Below the pieces are notes generated by a model. It was not told where the DNA came from. It searched no databases and saw only the letters and a list, made by a program, of their open reading frames with translations. A stretch of DNA of 64,000 bases from Desulfuromonadaceae bacterium (GTDB lineage Bacteria; Desulfobacterota; Desulfuromonadia; Geobacterales; Pseudopelobacteraceae), in contig JAQUHA010000006.1 of the NCBI GenBank assembly GCA_028683855.1, positions 62,001 to 126,000 of the forward strand, read 5' to 3'. This document shows positions 10,757 through 20,007 of this stretch, in pieces (the stretch's first letter is position 1; each line of letters begins with the position of its first letter). The position numbers were made by a program, and so were the translations under genes.

Positions 10757-11934
10757 TTGATCTGCGTGGTGGGGTTGAAATATCACCACCTGACACTACC
10801 GCTCCACGGCGTGTCATGATTGTTGCGGGTGAAGCTTCCGGCGATATATATGGTGCAGATCTGGTTAAGGAAGCACTTCAGTTGAACAGCAATATCCATT
10901 TTTTTGGCATTGGCGGCGCAAGAATGCGTGAAGCCGGCGTTGAAACATTGGTTGACTCGTCAGATATGGCTGTAATGGGTCTGTTTGAAGTTTTTAAACA
11001 CTTCCGCGTCATATCTTCTGCCTTTATAAAATTTAAGAGAATTCTCCTGAATGCCCCGCCTAGCCTGTTAATCCTTATCGACTATCCGGGATTTAATGTC
11101 CGTCTTGCCAAAATCGCCAAAAAAAACAACGTCAAGGTTTTGTATTATATAAGCCCGAAAGTATGGGCATGGAAAGCGGGCAGAATAAGAGAGATCGCAG
11201 CCTCAGTGAGCCGGATGGCTGTTATTTTTCCATTTGAGGTTCCAATATACGAAAAAGCCGGAGTACCTGTATCGTTTGTCGGACATCCTCTGCTTGATCT
11301 GGTAAATGTAGAAAAAGGTAAAAAAGAGGCTGCTGCAAACTTTGACCTTGATCCCTCAAAAACTACTATCGGGCTATTTCCGGGAAGCAGAAAAAGCGAA
11401 ATTGAACGGCTACTGCCGGACATTCTCGCAGCAGCCGAGTTGCTTCAGAAACGTTTTCCAAATCTTCAATTTGTGATACCCCTCGCATCAACCCTGACAG
11501 AAGAGGATCTGTTTCCATTCCTTAAGAATAGTAAAATAAAGCCTGTTATAACCAACCAGAAAATTCATGATCTTATAAGAGCATCAGACGCCATAATATC
11601 GGTATCAGGGACAGTAACACTTGAGATTTCTCTTATCGGAACACCTATGGTAATTATATACAAGCTCGCACCACTCACATATCAGGTTGCAAAGAGAGTC
11701 GTAAAAATTAAACACATCGGACTCTGTAACATTGTTGCCGAAGATAGTATTGTTAAAGAGTTGATTCAGGAAAATGCAAGCCCGGAGAACATATCTGCAG
11801 AAATTGAAAAAATACTTGTAAATGAAACTTACAGAGAAAATATGAAAAAGAAGTTGACAGCCATAAGAGTAAAACTTGGAGGCGGAGGAGCTTCTAAAAA
11901 TGTAGCAGCACTTGCAGTAGGGCTACTTAAGTAA
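10753..11934 (+). CDS. lpxB: Lipid A disaccharide synthase
   Basis: LpxB (GT19) joins UDP-2,3-diacylglucosamine to lipid X to give the lipid A disaccharide at the inner face of the inner membrane. The family start motif VMIVAGEASGD is preceded here by about 21 extra residues. The first ATG overlaps the lpxA stop, and a second ATG at 10817 would give the shorter family form. Other signatures are IDYPGFNVRLAK, YYISPKVWAWKAGR, LFPGSRKSEI and the SVSGTVTLE loop. At 393 residues (or about 371 from the inner start) it is complete. msbA follows after ten bases. Confidence 0.95.
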   Translation: MIDLRGGVEISPPDTTAPRRVMIVAGEASGDIYGADLVKEALQLNSNIHFFGIGGARMREAGVETLVDSSDMAVMGLFEVFKHFRVISSAFIKFKRILLNAPPSLLILIDYPGFNVRLAKIAKKNNVKVLYYISPKVWAWKAGRIREIAASVSRMAVIFPFEVPIYEKAGVPVSFVGHPLLDLVNVEKGKKEAAANFDLDPSKTTIGLFPGSRKSEIERLLPDILAAAELLQKRFPNLQFVIPLASTLTEEDLFPFLKNSKIKPVITNQKIHDLIRASDAIISVSGTVTLEISLIGTPMVIIYKLAPLTYQVAKRVVKIKHIGLCNIVAEDSIVKELIQENASPENISAEIEKILVNETYRENMKKKLTAIRVKLGGGGASKNVAALAVGLLK

Positions 11935-11944
11935 CGGAGAGGTC

Positions 11945-13693
11945 ATGAGTACATTAAGACGTATAATTCAGTATAGTACCCCGTACTGGGGGCGAATTTT
12001 AATAGCTGTGTTGGCATCAGTTGCAACAGGTGGCATGGATGGAGCGTTTGCTTATCTGGTTGAGCCACTATTAAAAAAAATGTTTGCTACTCACGATACT
12101 ACTATCTTTGCCTTTCTCCCGTTTGGCGTTCTACTTATATTTTTCCTAAGAGCCGCCTGTCGATTTCTGAATGACTACTACATGAGAACAGCAGGTGAGT
12201 TAGCGGTTGTAGATATCCGGAATGAGGTTTACCAAAAGATTATTCGACTTGATATGCGCTATTACAACACCAATAAGACCGGAGGGATGATGTCCCGGGT
12301 TATGAGTGATGTCGGCGGGATGCAGAGTGGTATCGCCAATGTTGTTACCAATATATTCCGCGACGGAATCTCGGCAGCTTCGTTGCTTGGAGTTCTGTTT
12401 TATCGCAACTGGATGCTGGCAATAATTGCTTTTGTTGCAATCCCATTAACTGCATACCCTGCTCAAATTATTGGAAAGCGGATAAAGAAGCTTGCGAACC
12501 AAGGACAGCTTAAGATGGCTGATTTAGCATCTCACCTGCAGGAAACATTTTCCGGGATAAAGGTTATCAAGGCATTTGGGCTCGAAAAAAGATCCTCTGA
12601 AATGTTCGAGGTGGTCACGGCTGAATTCTATCTGCTAGTTCGGAAGAGCATTAAATACGGAAGTATCTCCGCCCCTATGACCGAAATGATAACCTCGTTC
12701 GGCATCGCTACTGTAATATGGTCAGGTGGTAGTATGGTTATGAAGGGAACAATGAGCACTGCAGAGTTTTTCTCTTTTATCACAGCCATGTTACTTGTTT
12801 ATAAGCCTCTAAAAAGTCTCAACGGTGCTTACAATACAATCCAGTCTTCGCTTGGAGCAGCAATTCGCGTTTTTGAAATTATAGATATGAAACCAGATAT
12901 CTCTGACGCTCCGAATGCACTGCCACTTAAAAGCTGTAACGGCATAGTTGAATTTAAAAACGTATCATTCAGCTATAACGACAATTATGTTCTGAAGGAC
13001 GTATCACTCCGGGCAGAACGAAACCAGATTATCGCATTAGTAGGTCCATCCGGTGGGGGCAAATCAACATTAGTCTCACTCATTCCAAGATTTTACGATA
13101 TCAATGAAGGTACAATCCTGATAGATGACAAGGACATCCGCTTGATTCGCATTCAAGACCTGGTAGAGCAGATTGCACTTGTAGATCAGGAAACTGTACT
13201 TTTTAACGATACGATTGCAAACAACATACGATACGGCAATTTTTCTGCATCAGATGCCGAAGTCGAAGCTGCCGCCAAAGCGGCTTTTGCCCACGATTTT
13301 ATAACCGATATGCCCGATGGATACTCAACCTATATCGGAGATCGGGGGACACGCCTCTCCGGCGGTCAGAGGCAGCGAATATGCATAGCAAGAGCCCTTA
13401 TAAAAAATGCACCTATTTTAATCCTTGACGAGGCAACAAGCGCACTTGACACCGAAAGCGAACGAATGGTGCAAAAAGCTCTGGATAACCTCATGACAAA
13501 CCGAACAACCTTTGTGATAGCCCATAGGCTATCAACCGTTTTACACGCTGACAAGATACTCGTAATTGAAAACGGCAGTATCATTGAAAGTGGAGCACAC
13601 GAAGAGTTGATAAAAAACGGCGGACTTTACAGCCGATTGTGTTCGATGCAGTTAACAAATAATGCTTCAAATGAGTCCGGCACCGAGCCATGA
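11945..13693 (+). CDS. msbA: Lipid A export ABC transporter (MsbA family)
   Basis: This half-transporter would flip lipid A-core across the inner membrane as a homodimer. The 582-residue protein has an N-terminal six-helix ABC transmembrane domain (about 15-310) with the conserved GGMMSRVMSDV coupling region. The C-terminal ATPase shows Walker A GPSGGGKS (about 366), signature LSGGQRQRICIARAL (about 471), Walker B ILILDEATSALD and the H-loop VIAHRLSTV. Its place between lpxB and a lipid A acyltransferase supports MsbA over a generic exporter. It overlaps the next gene by four bases. Confidence 0.93.
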   Translation: MSTLRRIIQYSTPYWGRILIAVLASVATGGMDGAFAYLVEPLLKKMFATHDTTIFAFLPFGVLLIFFLRAACRFLNDYYMRTAGELAVVDIRNEVYQKIIRLDMRYYNTNKTGGMMSRVMSDVGGMQSGIANVVTNIFRDGISAASLLGVLFYRNWMLAIIAFVAIPLTAYPAQIIGKRIKKLANQGQLKMADLASHLQETFSGIKVIKAFGLEKRSSEMFEVVTAEFYLLVRKSIKYGSISAPMTEMITSFGIATVIWSGGSMVMKGTMSTAEFFSFITAMLLVYKPLKSLNGAYNTIQSSLGAAIRVFEIIDMKPDISDAPNALPLKSCNGIVEFKNVSFSYNDNYVLKDVSLRAERNQIIALVGPSGGGKSTLVSLIPRFYDINEGTILIDDKDIRLIRIQDLVEQIALVDQETVLFNDTIANNIRYGNFSASDAEVEAAAKAAFAHDFITDMPDGYSTYIGDRGTRLSGGQRQRICIARALIKNAPILILDEATSALDTESERMVQKALDNLMTNRTTFVIAHRLSTVLHADKILVIENGSIIESGAHEELIKNGGLYSRLCSMQLTNNASNESGTEP

Positions 13694-14622
13694 AAACAAT
13701 AAACCGGCGCATCCAGGCTATAGCATTCTACCTGTTCACGCTCGCTGTTGCGTACATTCCCAGGCGTTCTTCTCACCGGACAGGCAGGTTTATCGGAGAA
13801 AAACTATATCGTATTCTTGCAAGAAGACGCAATATTGCCATTGACAACATCACTCAGGCTCTCCCTTACATGAAAAGTCACCCATCTTGGAGCGGTCAGT
13901 TTGAAACCGCCGAAGAGATTGCGCTGGCAACATTCATCAATCTTGGGATATCCGTTGTCGAGGTCTGTCAGCTGTATCACGGCAGGGGTAACTATCTGAT
14001 AGATAAAATGACTGTACATGGGCTTGACAATTTCAGACGCGCAGCGGAAAAAAACTGCGGCGTACTCTGTGTAAGCGGGCATTGCGGAAACTGGGAGCTT
14101 GTTTCTCTATCATTTAAAAAACATCTTGGACACAGTGTCTGGGCAATAGCCAGAAAGCAGGACAACCCGTTCCTTAATGACATCATCGAAAAGATGAGGA
14201 TGGGCTACGGAAACAGGGTGATTTATACGAAATCCGCACTGAAACAGATGCTTGGCGTAATCAGGGACAAGGGTGTCATCGGGATGCTGACCGACCAGGC
14301 AGCAGGTGAACAGAATGGTGTGCTGATCAATTTTCTGGGGAGAAAAGCGTGGGCGTTAAAAGCCCCGGCTGTGATAGCACATAAAACAGGAGTTCCTGTG
14401 ATTCCGGTATTCGGCTATCGCGGCAATGGAACACAACACACCATAACTTTCCATCCGGAATACACCCTGAACGGCGATAAAAGCGAAAGCTGCATCGAGA
14501 AAGATGTTAAAGCCTTATCAAAATATCTTGAAGACTATATATGCACACATCCGTCAGAGTGGTACTGGATCCACCGCAGGTGGAAGATGCCGAAACATAC
14601 CAATCCTGAAACCACAACCTGA
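13690..14622 (+). CDS. lpxL: Lipid A late acyltransferase (LpxL/LpxM, HtrB family)
   Basis: Members of this family add a secondary acyl chain to Kdo2-lipid IVA at the inner membrane. The 310-residue protein has an N-terminal membrane-associated helix (AIAFYLFTLAVAYIP). The catalytic HX4E motif starts at His131 in SGHCGNWELVSLSF, and GMLTDQAAGEQNGVLINFLG and EWYWIHRRWK are further family blocks. The sequence does not show which position or chain length it serves. It overlaps msbA by four bases and ends three bases before waaA. Confidence 0.9.
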   Translation: MKTINRRIQAIAFYLFTLAVAYIPRRSSHRTGRFIGEKLYRILARRRNIAIDNITQALPYMKSHPSWSGQFETAEEIALATFINLGISVVEVCQLYHGRGNYLIDKMTVHGLDNFRRAAEKNCGVLCVSGHCGNWELVSLSFKKHLGHSVWAIARKQDNPFLNDIIEKMRMGYGNRVIYTKSALKQMLGVIRDKGVIGMLTDQAAGEQNGVLINFLGRKAWALKAPAVIAHKTGVPVIPVFGYRGNGTQHTITFHPEYTLNGDKSESCIEKDVKALSKYLEDYICTHPSEWYWIHRRWKMPKHTNPETTT

Positions 14623-14625
14623 TTC

Positions 14626-15909
14626 ATGTTCTTTTTTGCCTACAACATACTATCTATCTTCCTGCTGCTGCCGGTAATAATATACCACTTCTATCGCTCG
14701 ATAAGCCGTGGAAGAGCACCGGCATTCAGAGAGCGTTTCGGAATAATTCCGGCTGAGAATCTTAAAGAAATCAAAAACAAGCGCGTAATATGGCTGCACG
14801 CCGTCTCAGTCGGCGAGTCGATAGCCGCGCGTCCTCTGCTCAAGGAACTTCGCAGCCGCTATCCTGACCACGCAATTGTCATCTCTAACACAACCGAGAC
14901 CGGACGTTCAATAAGCAATACATTTCCGGAAAAGGATCTCTGCATCTATTTCCCGTTTGATTTTCTCCCGGCGGTAAGTGCGTCTCTTGGCAGTATAAGA
15001 CCTCAACTAATAATCATAATGGAGACCGAAATCTGGCCGAATTTTACAAAAGTTGCTACTGGACGCGGTATCCCGGTCATGCTTGCAAATGGCAGGATTT
15101 CTGATCGATCCTTTAGTCGATACAAAAAATTTGACTGGTTCTTCCGCCAACCTCTCAAAATGTTTTCCTCACTATGTATGCAGACAGCGACCGATATGGA
15201 GCGAATCGTAGAAATAGGCGCTTCGAAAAGGCGTACTGCCGTAAGCGGGAATCTGAAGTACGACATACCGCTACACCCGGCAAATTCAGACGAAATAAAG
15301 AGCCTTAGAGCCAGATACAGCATTCCGGAGAATCTGACCCTCCTGACCGCCGCGAGCACTCACGCAGGTGAAGAGCAGTACCTGATTGATGTTTACAAGA
15401 AACTGGCGTTGACTGTAAACAACCTCTTCCTGATCGTAGTTCCAAGGCACCCGGAACGGGCAAGCGAAGTTTCTTCTGTTCTCAAAGAGTCAGGACTCAT
15501 TTTCAAAAGGAGAACCCAGCTTTCGCCGGATGATATTTTCAAGCCTGGTGAAGCACTCCTTGTGGACACAATCGGTGAGATGATGAACCTCTATTCGATT
15601 TCTGACGTTGCCTTTGTCGGAGGAAGCTTCGTTCCCACCGGCGGACACAACCTCCTTGAGCCTGCCTCCGTGGGGGTAGCCACCGTTTTCGGCCCTCATA
15701 TGACAAATTTCCGTGAAGTTTCCGAACTTGTTTTGCATTACGGTGCAGGCATTCAGGCTAATACCACTGAAGAACTGTTCATGTCGATCCAATCATTAAT
15801 AATGAGCGTTGAACTGCGGCGGGTACTCGGGCAGAACGGTCTGAAGTTGATTAGAAGCGAGGGGGGGGCAACGGCAAGGCATATGGAAAATATTGCTGCG
15901 TACCTATGA
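14626..15909 (+). CDS. waaA: 3-deoxy-D-manno-octulosonic acid (Kdo) transferase
   Basis: WaaA (GT30) transfers Kdo from CMP-Kdo to lipid IVA. A membrane anchor lies at the N-terminus (FFAYNILSIFLLLPVIIYHFY). The family motif RERFG follows, then HAVSVGES with the catalytic glutamate near residue 64. The C-terminal nucleotide-binding half contains VPRHPER and FVGGSFVPTGGHNLLEPA. The length of 427 residues is usual. No kdsA, kdsB or kdsD is in the window, so CMP-Kdo supply is encoded elsewhere. A tract of 8 G (15861-15868) lies near the 3' end in frame. The stop overlaps the lpxK start. Confidence 0.95.
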   Translation: MFFFAYNILSIFLLLPVIIYHFYRSISRGRAPAFRERFGIIPAENLKEIKNKRVIWLHAVSVGESIAARPLLKELRSRYPDHAIVISNTTETGRSISNTFPEKDLCIYFPFDFLPAVSASLGSIRPQLIIIMETEIWPNFTKVATGRGIPVMLANGRISDRSFSRYKKFDWFFRQPLKMFSSLCMQTATDMERIVEIGASKRRTAVSGNLKYDIPLHPANSDEIKSLRARYSIPENLTLLTAASTHAGEEQYLIDVYKKLALTVNNLFLIVVPRHPERASEVSSVLKESGLIFKRRTQLSPDDIFKPGEALLVDTIGEMMNLYSISDVAFVGGSFVPTGGHNLLEPASVGVATVFGPHMTNFREVSELVLHYGAGIQANTTEELFMSIQSLIMSVELRRVLGQNGLKLIRSEGGATARHMENIAAYL

Positions 15910-16988
15910 AAACTGGTGCCTCAACATACTGGACCGAACTTGCGAGCGGCAAACGAACGTCGACCAAAGACCAACTGTTTATACTTCTACTTGCCCCTTT
16001 GGGTAAAATTTACTCGCTGGTTCAGAGCGTGAGGGTTCTCCTCTATCGGTTTGGAATTCTGAAATCCAGACAACTCCCCCGGCCGGTGGTTTCGATCGGC
16101 AATATCACCGTCGGCGGCACCGGCAAGACTCCAGTTACCGCTTATATCGCCAGAGAACTTATAAAACGTGGATACAGGCCAGCAGTCCTTTCACGCGGCT
16201 ACGGTGGTTCGCTTGAAGGGGAGTGTCTGGTGGTAAGCGACGGTAACACAGTCATGCTCAGCCCTGAAGAGTGTGGTGATGAACCATACCTGTTAGCATC
16301 CACGGTAAAGGGGCTAATGTTGGTTATCGGTTCTGACCGATACGCCGCAGGATGCCTCGCCATGAAGCAACTTTCTCCGGACATTTTTCTGCTGGACGAC
16401 GGTTTTCAGCATCTAAAGCTGTTTCGGGATATAAACATTCTGCTTCTTGATCATTCCAGACCTTTGGGCAACGGCTGGACTCTCCCTGCCGGGTCGCTAA
16501 GAGAACCGGCAAAAGCTGCCGAACGTGCTGATGCCATACTGTTTACACGCTGTCCCGAAGGAACTGCGGTTTCACCTTCTACCTCTGAAAAGCCTATTTT
16601 TGCGGCATCACACAGAATCATTGACGCAACTCCACTTAAAGGTGGAGAGCCGGTAGCTATTGACTCCCTCAAGGAGCTTAAGTTAATGGCATTTGCAGGA
16701 ATAGCAAATCCTCAACATTTTTTTTCCAGCCTTATCGATAAGGGTTTAAATTTGGTAGCAACCGTTTCGTTACCTGACCATGTAAGATACGCCAGAGAGA
16801 ATATTGAGGAGCTCAATACCGTTTTACGCAAAAGCGGAGCTGATTATGCTATAACTACGGAGAAGGATGGAGTCAAACTCAGGAAGTCTGAAAATGAGAT
16901 ATCCGAAGTTACATATATGGCAAGGTTGGATGTCGAAATTAAAAAGTCATCAGATTTAATGAAGTTGGTATTCAATTTACTTCCTTAA
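15906..16988 (+). CDS. lpxK: Tetraacyldisaccharide 4'-kinase
   Basis: LpxK phosphorylates the 4' position of the lipid A disaccharide, producing lipid IVA. The P-loop GNITVGGTGKTP (about 64-75) and VLSRGYGG are diagnostic, as is DDGFQHLKLFRDINILLLD in the middle. The 360-residue protein has a hydrophobic N-terminal stretch that would sit at the membrane (LFILLLAPLGKIYSLVQSV). Biochemically it acts before WaaA although its gene comes after. It overlaps waaA by four bases. A 57-base gap follows before the next glycosyltransferase. Confidence 0.95.
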   Translation: MKTGASTYWTELASGKRTSTKDQLFILLLAPLGKIYSLVQSVRVLLYRFGILKSRQLPRPVVSIGNITVGGTGKTPVTAYIARELIKRGYRPAVLSRGYGGSLEGECLVVSDGNTVMLSPEECGDEPYLLASTVKGLMLVIGSDRYAAGCLAMKQLSPDIFLLDDGFQHLKLFRDINILLLDHSRPLGNGWTLPAGSLREPAKAAERADAILFTRCPEGTAVSPSTSEKPIFAASHRIIDATPLKGGEPVAIDSLKELKLMAFAGIANPQHFFSSLIDKGLNLVATVSLPDHVRYARENIEELNTVLRKSGADYAITTEKDGVKLRKSENEISEVTYMARLDVEIKKSSDLMKLVFNLLP

Positions 16989-17045
16989 AAATTTGTGGCA
17001 TTTACATACGCTTTGTAGAGCAGGATCAGACGATGGGAAACAGGT

Positions 17046-18122
17046 TTGAATTTGAATAATAATATCAAAAGAATTCTGGTTCTAAGATACCGCTTCATTG
17101 GGGACACCATTCTGACTGTCCCTTTTCTGCGCAACCTTCGTATGGCAGAACCGGATGCCTATATTGCATGGGTCGTTGCACCCGGGTCAGCAGAAGTTGT
17201 CAGTGGCATCCCTTACGTGAATGAATTGATTTTCTGGGATCCTGTCACTATCCACGCCGACAGCCGCGGAACACACGGAACGCTTCGTGAGAAAGTCACG
17301 TTTATAAGAGAACTCCGTAAAAAACGTTTTGACAAGGTATATGTACTTAAACGCTCTTTTTCAAGTGCTTTAATGGCTCTTGTTTCAGGCGCGCGTGAGC
17401 GGATAGGGTTTAATACCGAAGGGCGCGGGTTTCTCCTTACAAAACGTATCCCTTATCGTCCGGAACAGCATGAGGTACTCAGCTTTCTTGATGTACTGAT
17501 TGCCGACGAAGTACCGGTTCAGGATGACTATCTCGAATCCTGGACAACTGCAATAGAGGCAGAAGAGGCGGAGAGGATTCTTGCAGCTGCCGGAGCGGAC
17601 AAATCACCACTGTTGGCGATTCATCCATTTGGCTCTATTTATCAGAAAACATGGCCAATAGAACGCTTCGCGGAAGTTGCTGTCAGATTACAGGACAACT
17701 TTAATCTAAAACCACTGATTCTTGGAGCTAAAGGGGATCTGGCGGCGTTCAATAATTCACAACATCTGTTTCCAGAGGGTAGTTGCAATCTTGTCGGGCA
17801 GTGTAGTATTCGTATAACACAAGCTCTGTTAAGACGTTCAAAATTTTTCATAGGAAATGACAGCGGTATAATGCATTTAGCTGCAGCTGCCGGCTTACCG
17901 CTGCTCGCACTCTTCGGCCCGACATCTCCAAAGCGCTTCGGCCCGTGGGGGCAAAAAGTATCCGTAATTTATGGAGATTTCAAATGCTCACCATGCAGAC
18001 AAAAATACTTTACTGAATGCGAACCTGCTAAAGCTGGCAGACCTCCCTGCATAGACTCCATAAGCGTAAAGAGAGTTTTAGACGAGTGTGTCAGAATACT
18101 GAATAACGAGGAGCTGCTATAA
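17046..18122 (+). CDS. waaF: Glycosyltransferase family 9 (heptosyltransferase II-like)
   Basis: GT9 enzymes add ADP-heptose to the LPS inner core. The 358-residue protein opens with the family pattern ILVLRYRFIGDTILTVPFLRNLR and carries the donor-site motif GNDSGIMHLAAAAGLPLLALFGP followed by RFGPWG. The C-terminal cysteines (CSPCRQ..CEPAKAGRPPC) are common in GT9. The start is a TTG, there being no ATG in frame nearby; it is preceded by GGGAAACAGG. WaaF is the best guess from its place right after lpxK. Another GT9 role, such as WaaQ, is possible. Confidence 0.85.
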   Translation: MNLNNNIKRILVLRYRFIGDTILTVPFLRNLRMAEPDAYIAWVVAPGSAEVVSGIPYVNELIFWDPVTIHADSRGTHGTLREKVTFIRELRKKRFDKVYVLKRSFSSALMALVSGARERIGFNTEGRGFLLTKRIPYRPEQHEVLSFLDVLIADEVPVQDDYLESWTTAIEAEEAERILAAAGADKSPLLAIHPFGSIYQKTWPIERFAEVAVRLQDNFNLKPLILGAKGDLAAFNNSQHLFPEGSCNLVGQCSIRITQALLRRSKFFIGNDSGIMHLAAAAGLPLLALFGPTSPKRFGPWGQKVSVIYGDFKCSPCRQKYFTECEPAKAGRPPCIDSISVKRVLDECVRILNNEELL

Positions 18123-18124
18123 AA

Positions 18125-18907
18125 ATGCAGAAGACAACCGCGCTCCCCATTTCAGCTTATATCATTACCAAAAATGAGCATGACAAAATTGTTGATTGCC
18201 TCTTCTCTCTTGATTTTGTTGATGAAGCAGTTGTGGTTGACGATTACAGTCAAGACGGCACTTCAGAGGTAGCCATTCAGAATGGTGCAAGGGTAATATC
18301 TAACAAATTCAAAGGTTTCAAAGATCAGAAGTCTTTTGCAATGGATCAGACCTTAAACGATTGGGTTCTTGAGCTTGATGCGGACGAACGAATATCATCA
18401 GGGATGCGCTCTGCACTCCTCGAGCTTAAACCTGAGGATTTTCAAGAGTATGACGGATTTGCCTTCAAACGGATAACACGTTTTTGGGGGAAATGGATAA
18501 AACACTCTTCTCTATATCCGGATTACAAGGTGAGACTTTACAATAAACACCGTGGAAAATGGAGCGGAGGATCTGTTCACGAGCGCTTTATTCCTGAGGG
18601 GAAAATCAAACGTCTTTCAGTTGATATACTTCATCCGCAGGATCTAGACATGAAAAGCTATATGGGTCGCATCAGCCGATACGCTGAACTCTCGGCGATA
18701 GACTACGCTGCAGCTGGCAGAAACTGGTCCTGCATTGATTTTTTACGTCCGGTACATACTTTTTTTTACCGCCTGATAATCCGCCTTGGTTTTCTTGATG
18801 GTATTCATGGTTTTGCAATTGCTTTTTTCGGGGCTATCGGTACTTTCCTAAAGTATGCATATCTGCTAGAAATAACGCGTAACTTCAAATCAAGGGAAAA
18901 ACCGTGA
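18125..18907 (+). CDS. waaE: Glycosyltransferase family 2, WaaE/KdtX-like LPS core enzyme
   Basis: This 260-residue GT2 protein has the nucleotide-sugar fold with VDDYSQDGTSEVA (metal/UDP site), ELDADERIS (DXD region) and YPDYKVRLYNKHRGKW. That combination is typical of the WaaE/KdtX beta-1,4-glucosyltransferase group, which decorates heptose I of the inner core. It follows the GT9 gene by two bases, with GAGGAG just upstream. The C-terminal part (about 205-250) is hydrophobic and may associate with the membrane. The sugar transferred cannot be read from sequence. Confidence 0.8.
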   Translation: MQKTTALPISAYIITKNEHDKIVDCLFSLDFVDEAVVVDDYSQDGTSEVAIQNGARVISNKFKGFKDQKSFAMDQTLNDWVLELDADERISSGMRSALLELKPEDFQEYDGFAFKRITRFWGKWIKHSSLYPDYKVRLYNKHRGKWSGGSVHERFIPEGKIKRLSVDILHPQDLDMKSYMGRISRYAELSAIDYAAAGRNWSCIDFLRPVHTFFYRLIIRLGFLDGIHGFAIAFFGAIGTFLKYAYLLEITRNFKSREKP

Positions 18908-20007
18908 AAATACTGTTTGTTACAAATGCGCGCCTATGCAATGGCGCAGAAGAGCATCTTATCGACCTCAGCCACTCTCTTATAAAAGCCGGAGTATCTG
19001 TACTGTTCGCAATACGCGAAAATTCTCCATTTGCAGACCGTCTTATCAAAGAGCAACTTCCCATTGCCAACTGCTTTGCGGCAAAAGGTAAAAAAATACG
19101 GTCCGTTATTACACTTGCAAGTATAATATCGTCCGAACAGCCTGACGTAGTTTCAGTAAATCGGGAACACAACATATATCTTTCATATCTTGCAGCGACT
19201 CTTTCTGCACCGTTTTGCAGTAAAAGACCGAAGCTTGTCATGGTATTTCACACTCCGACCGGCAGACGCTACCCTATACTGGGCAGGTTTGACGGCATTC
19301 TCGCTACGTCACGTTTCACTGCTAATGGATTTGTTAACGCGAATCCCAAACTTTCAGGGAGAATAAGCGTCATACACTACGGTATCCACCTACCCTCCCC
19401 CCCCGTTGAATCCAAGTCAATACCTGAGAGGAAAAGGCGTTTCTTCAAAAACAGTACTTATCCACTTATCGGAATGGTTGGAGAACTCTGGAAAAATCAG
19501 GCAGAACTGATTCCCATAACCCGTATCCTCGCAAAAGATTTCCCCACGCTCACAGTGGCGATAGTAGGTGGAGAGGAAGAATCAAGTTTTTCAGAATTAA
19601 AAAAACATATTGTTGCAAGCGGTCTCGAAAAGCATTTTGCGCTGATTCCACGTGTTCCTCGCAGAGTTATTCCTGATATTTTTTACGATTTTGATCTTTC
19701 TGTCTCTACACATCGTAACGAAGGTTTCGGCATAGTACATATTGAATCTCTGGCAGCAGGGACTCCTGTAGTAGCTTACAATGCAGGCGGTCTGGTTGAA
19801 ATTCTGGAAAAGGGGGGGAGTATTCTAGTTGACGGAGGAGCAGAGAATATGGCTCAAGCCATAACAGTTTTGCTTACCAATACAGATAAAAAACAGCACC
19901 TTGCAGCAGAAGGTCGCCTTATTGTCGAATCGGAATTCAGCATCGATATTATGAGCAAACGACATCTGGATTACTACCATAAGGTTGTAGATGGAAGTGA
20001 AATTTGA
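18904..20007 (+). CDS. Glycosyltransferase family 4 (copy 1 of a duplicated GT4-GT2 pair)
   Basis: This 367-residue protein is a retaining GT-B enzyme. The C-terminal half carries the GT4 EX7E motif (EGFGIVHIE) followed by SLAAGTPVVAYNAGG. The N-terminal acceptor domain holds SVNREHNIY and VFHTPTGRRYP. Both are repeated almost unchanged in the GT4 at 20936, so the two are paralogues. The GTG start overlaps the previous stop by four bases, continuing a translationally coupled series. Substrate unknown; it probably extends the LPS core or outer oligosaccharide in the cytoplasm. A tract of 8 C lies near 19397. Confidence 0.88.
   Translation: MKILFVTNARLCNGAEEHLIDLSHSLIKAGVSVLFAIRENSPFADRLIKEQLPIANCFAAKGKKIRSVITLASIISSEQPDVVSVNREHNIYLSYLAATLSAPFCSKRPKLVMVFHTPTGRRYPILGRFDGILATSRFTANGFVNANPKLSGRISVIHYGIHLPSPPVESKSIPERKRRFFKNSTYPLIGMVGELWKNQAELIPITRILAKDFPTLTVAIVGGEEESSFSELKKHIVASGLEKHFALIPRVPRRVIPDIFYDFDLSVSTHRNEGFGIVHIESLAAGTPVVAYNAGGLVEILEKGGSILVDGGAENMAQAITVLLTNTDKKQHLAAEGRLIVESEFSIDIMSKRHLDYYHKVVDGSEI

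Noticed and set aside
16996..17011. Sigma-54-like TGGCA...GC before the GT9 gene
   Set aside because: The GG and GC pairs are 11 bases apart rather than the required 10, and the TTGC part is missing.
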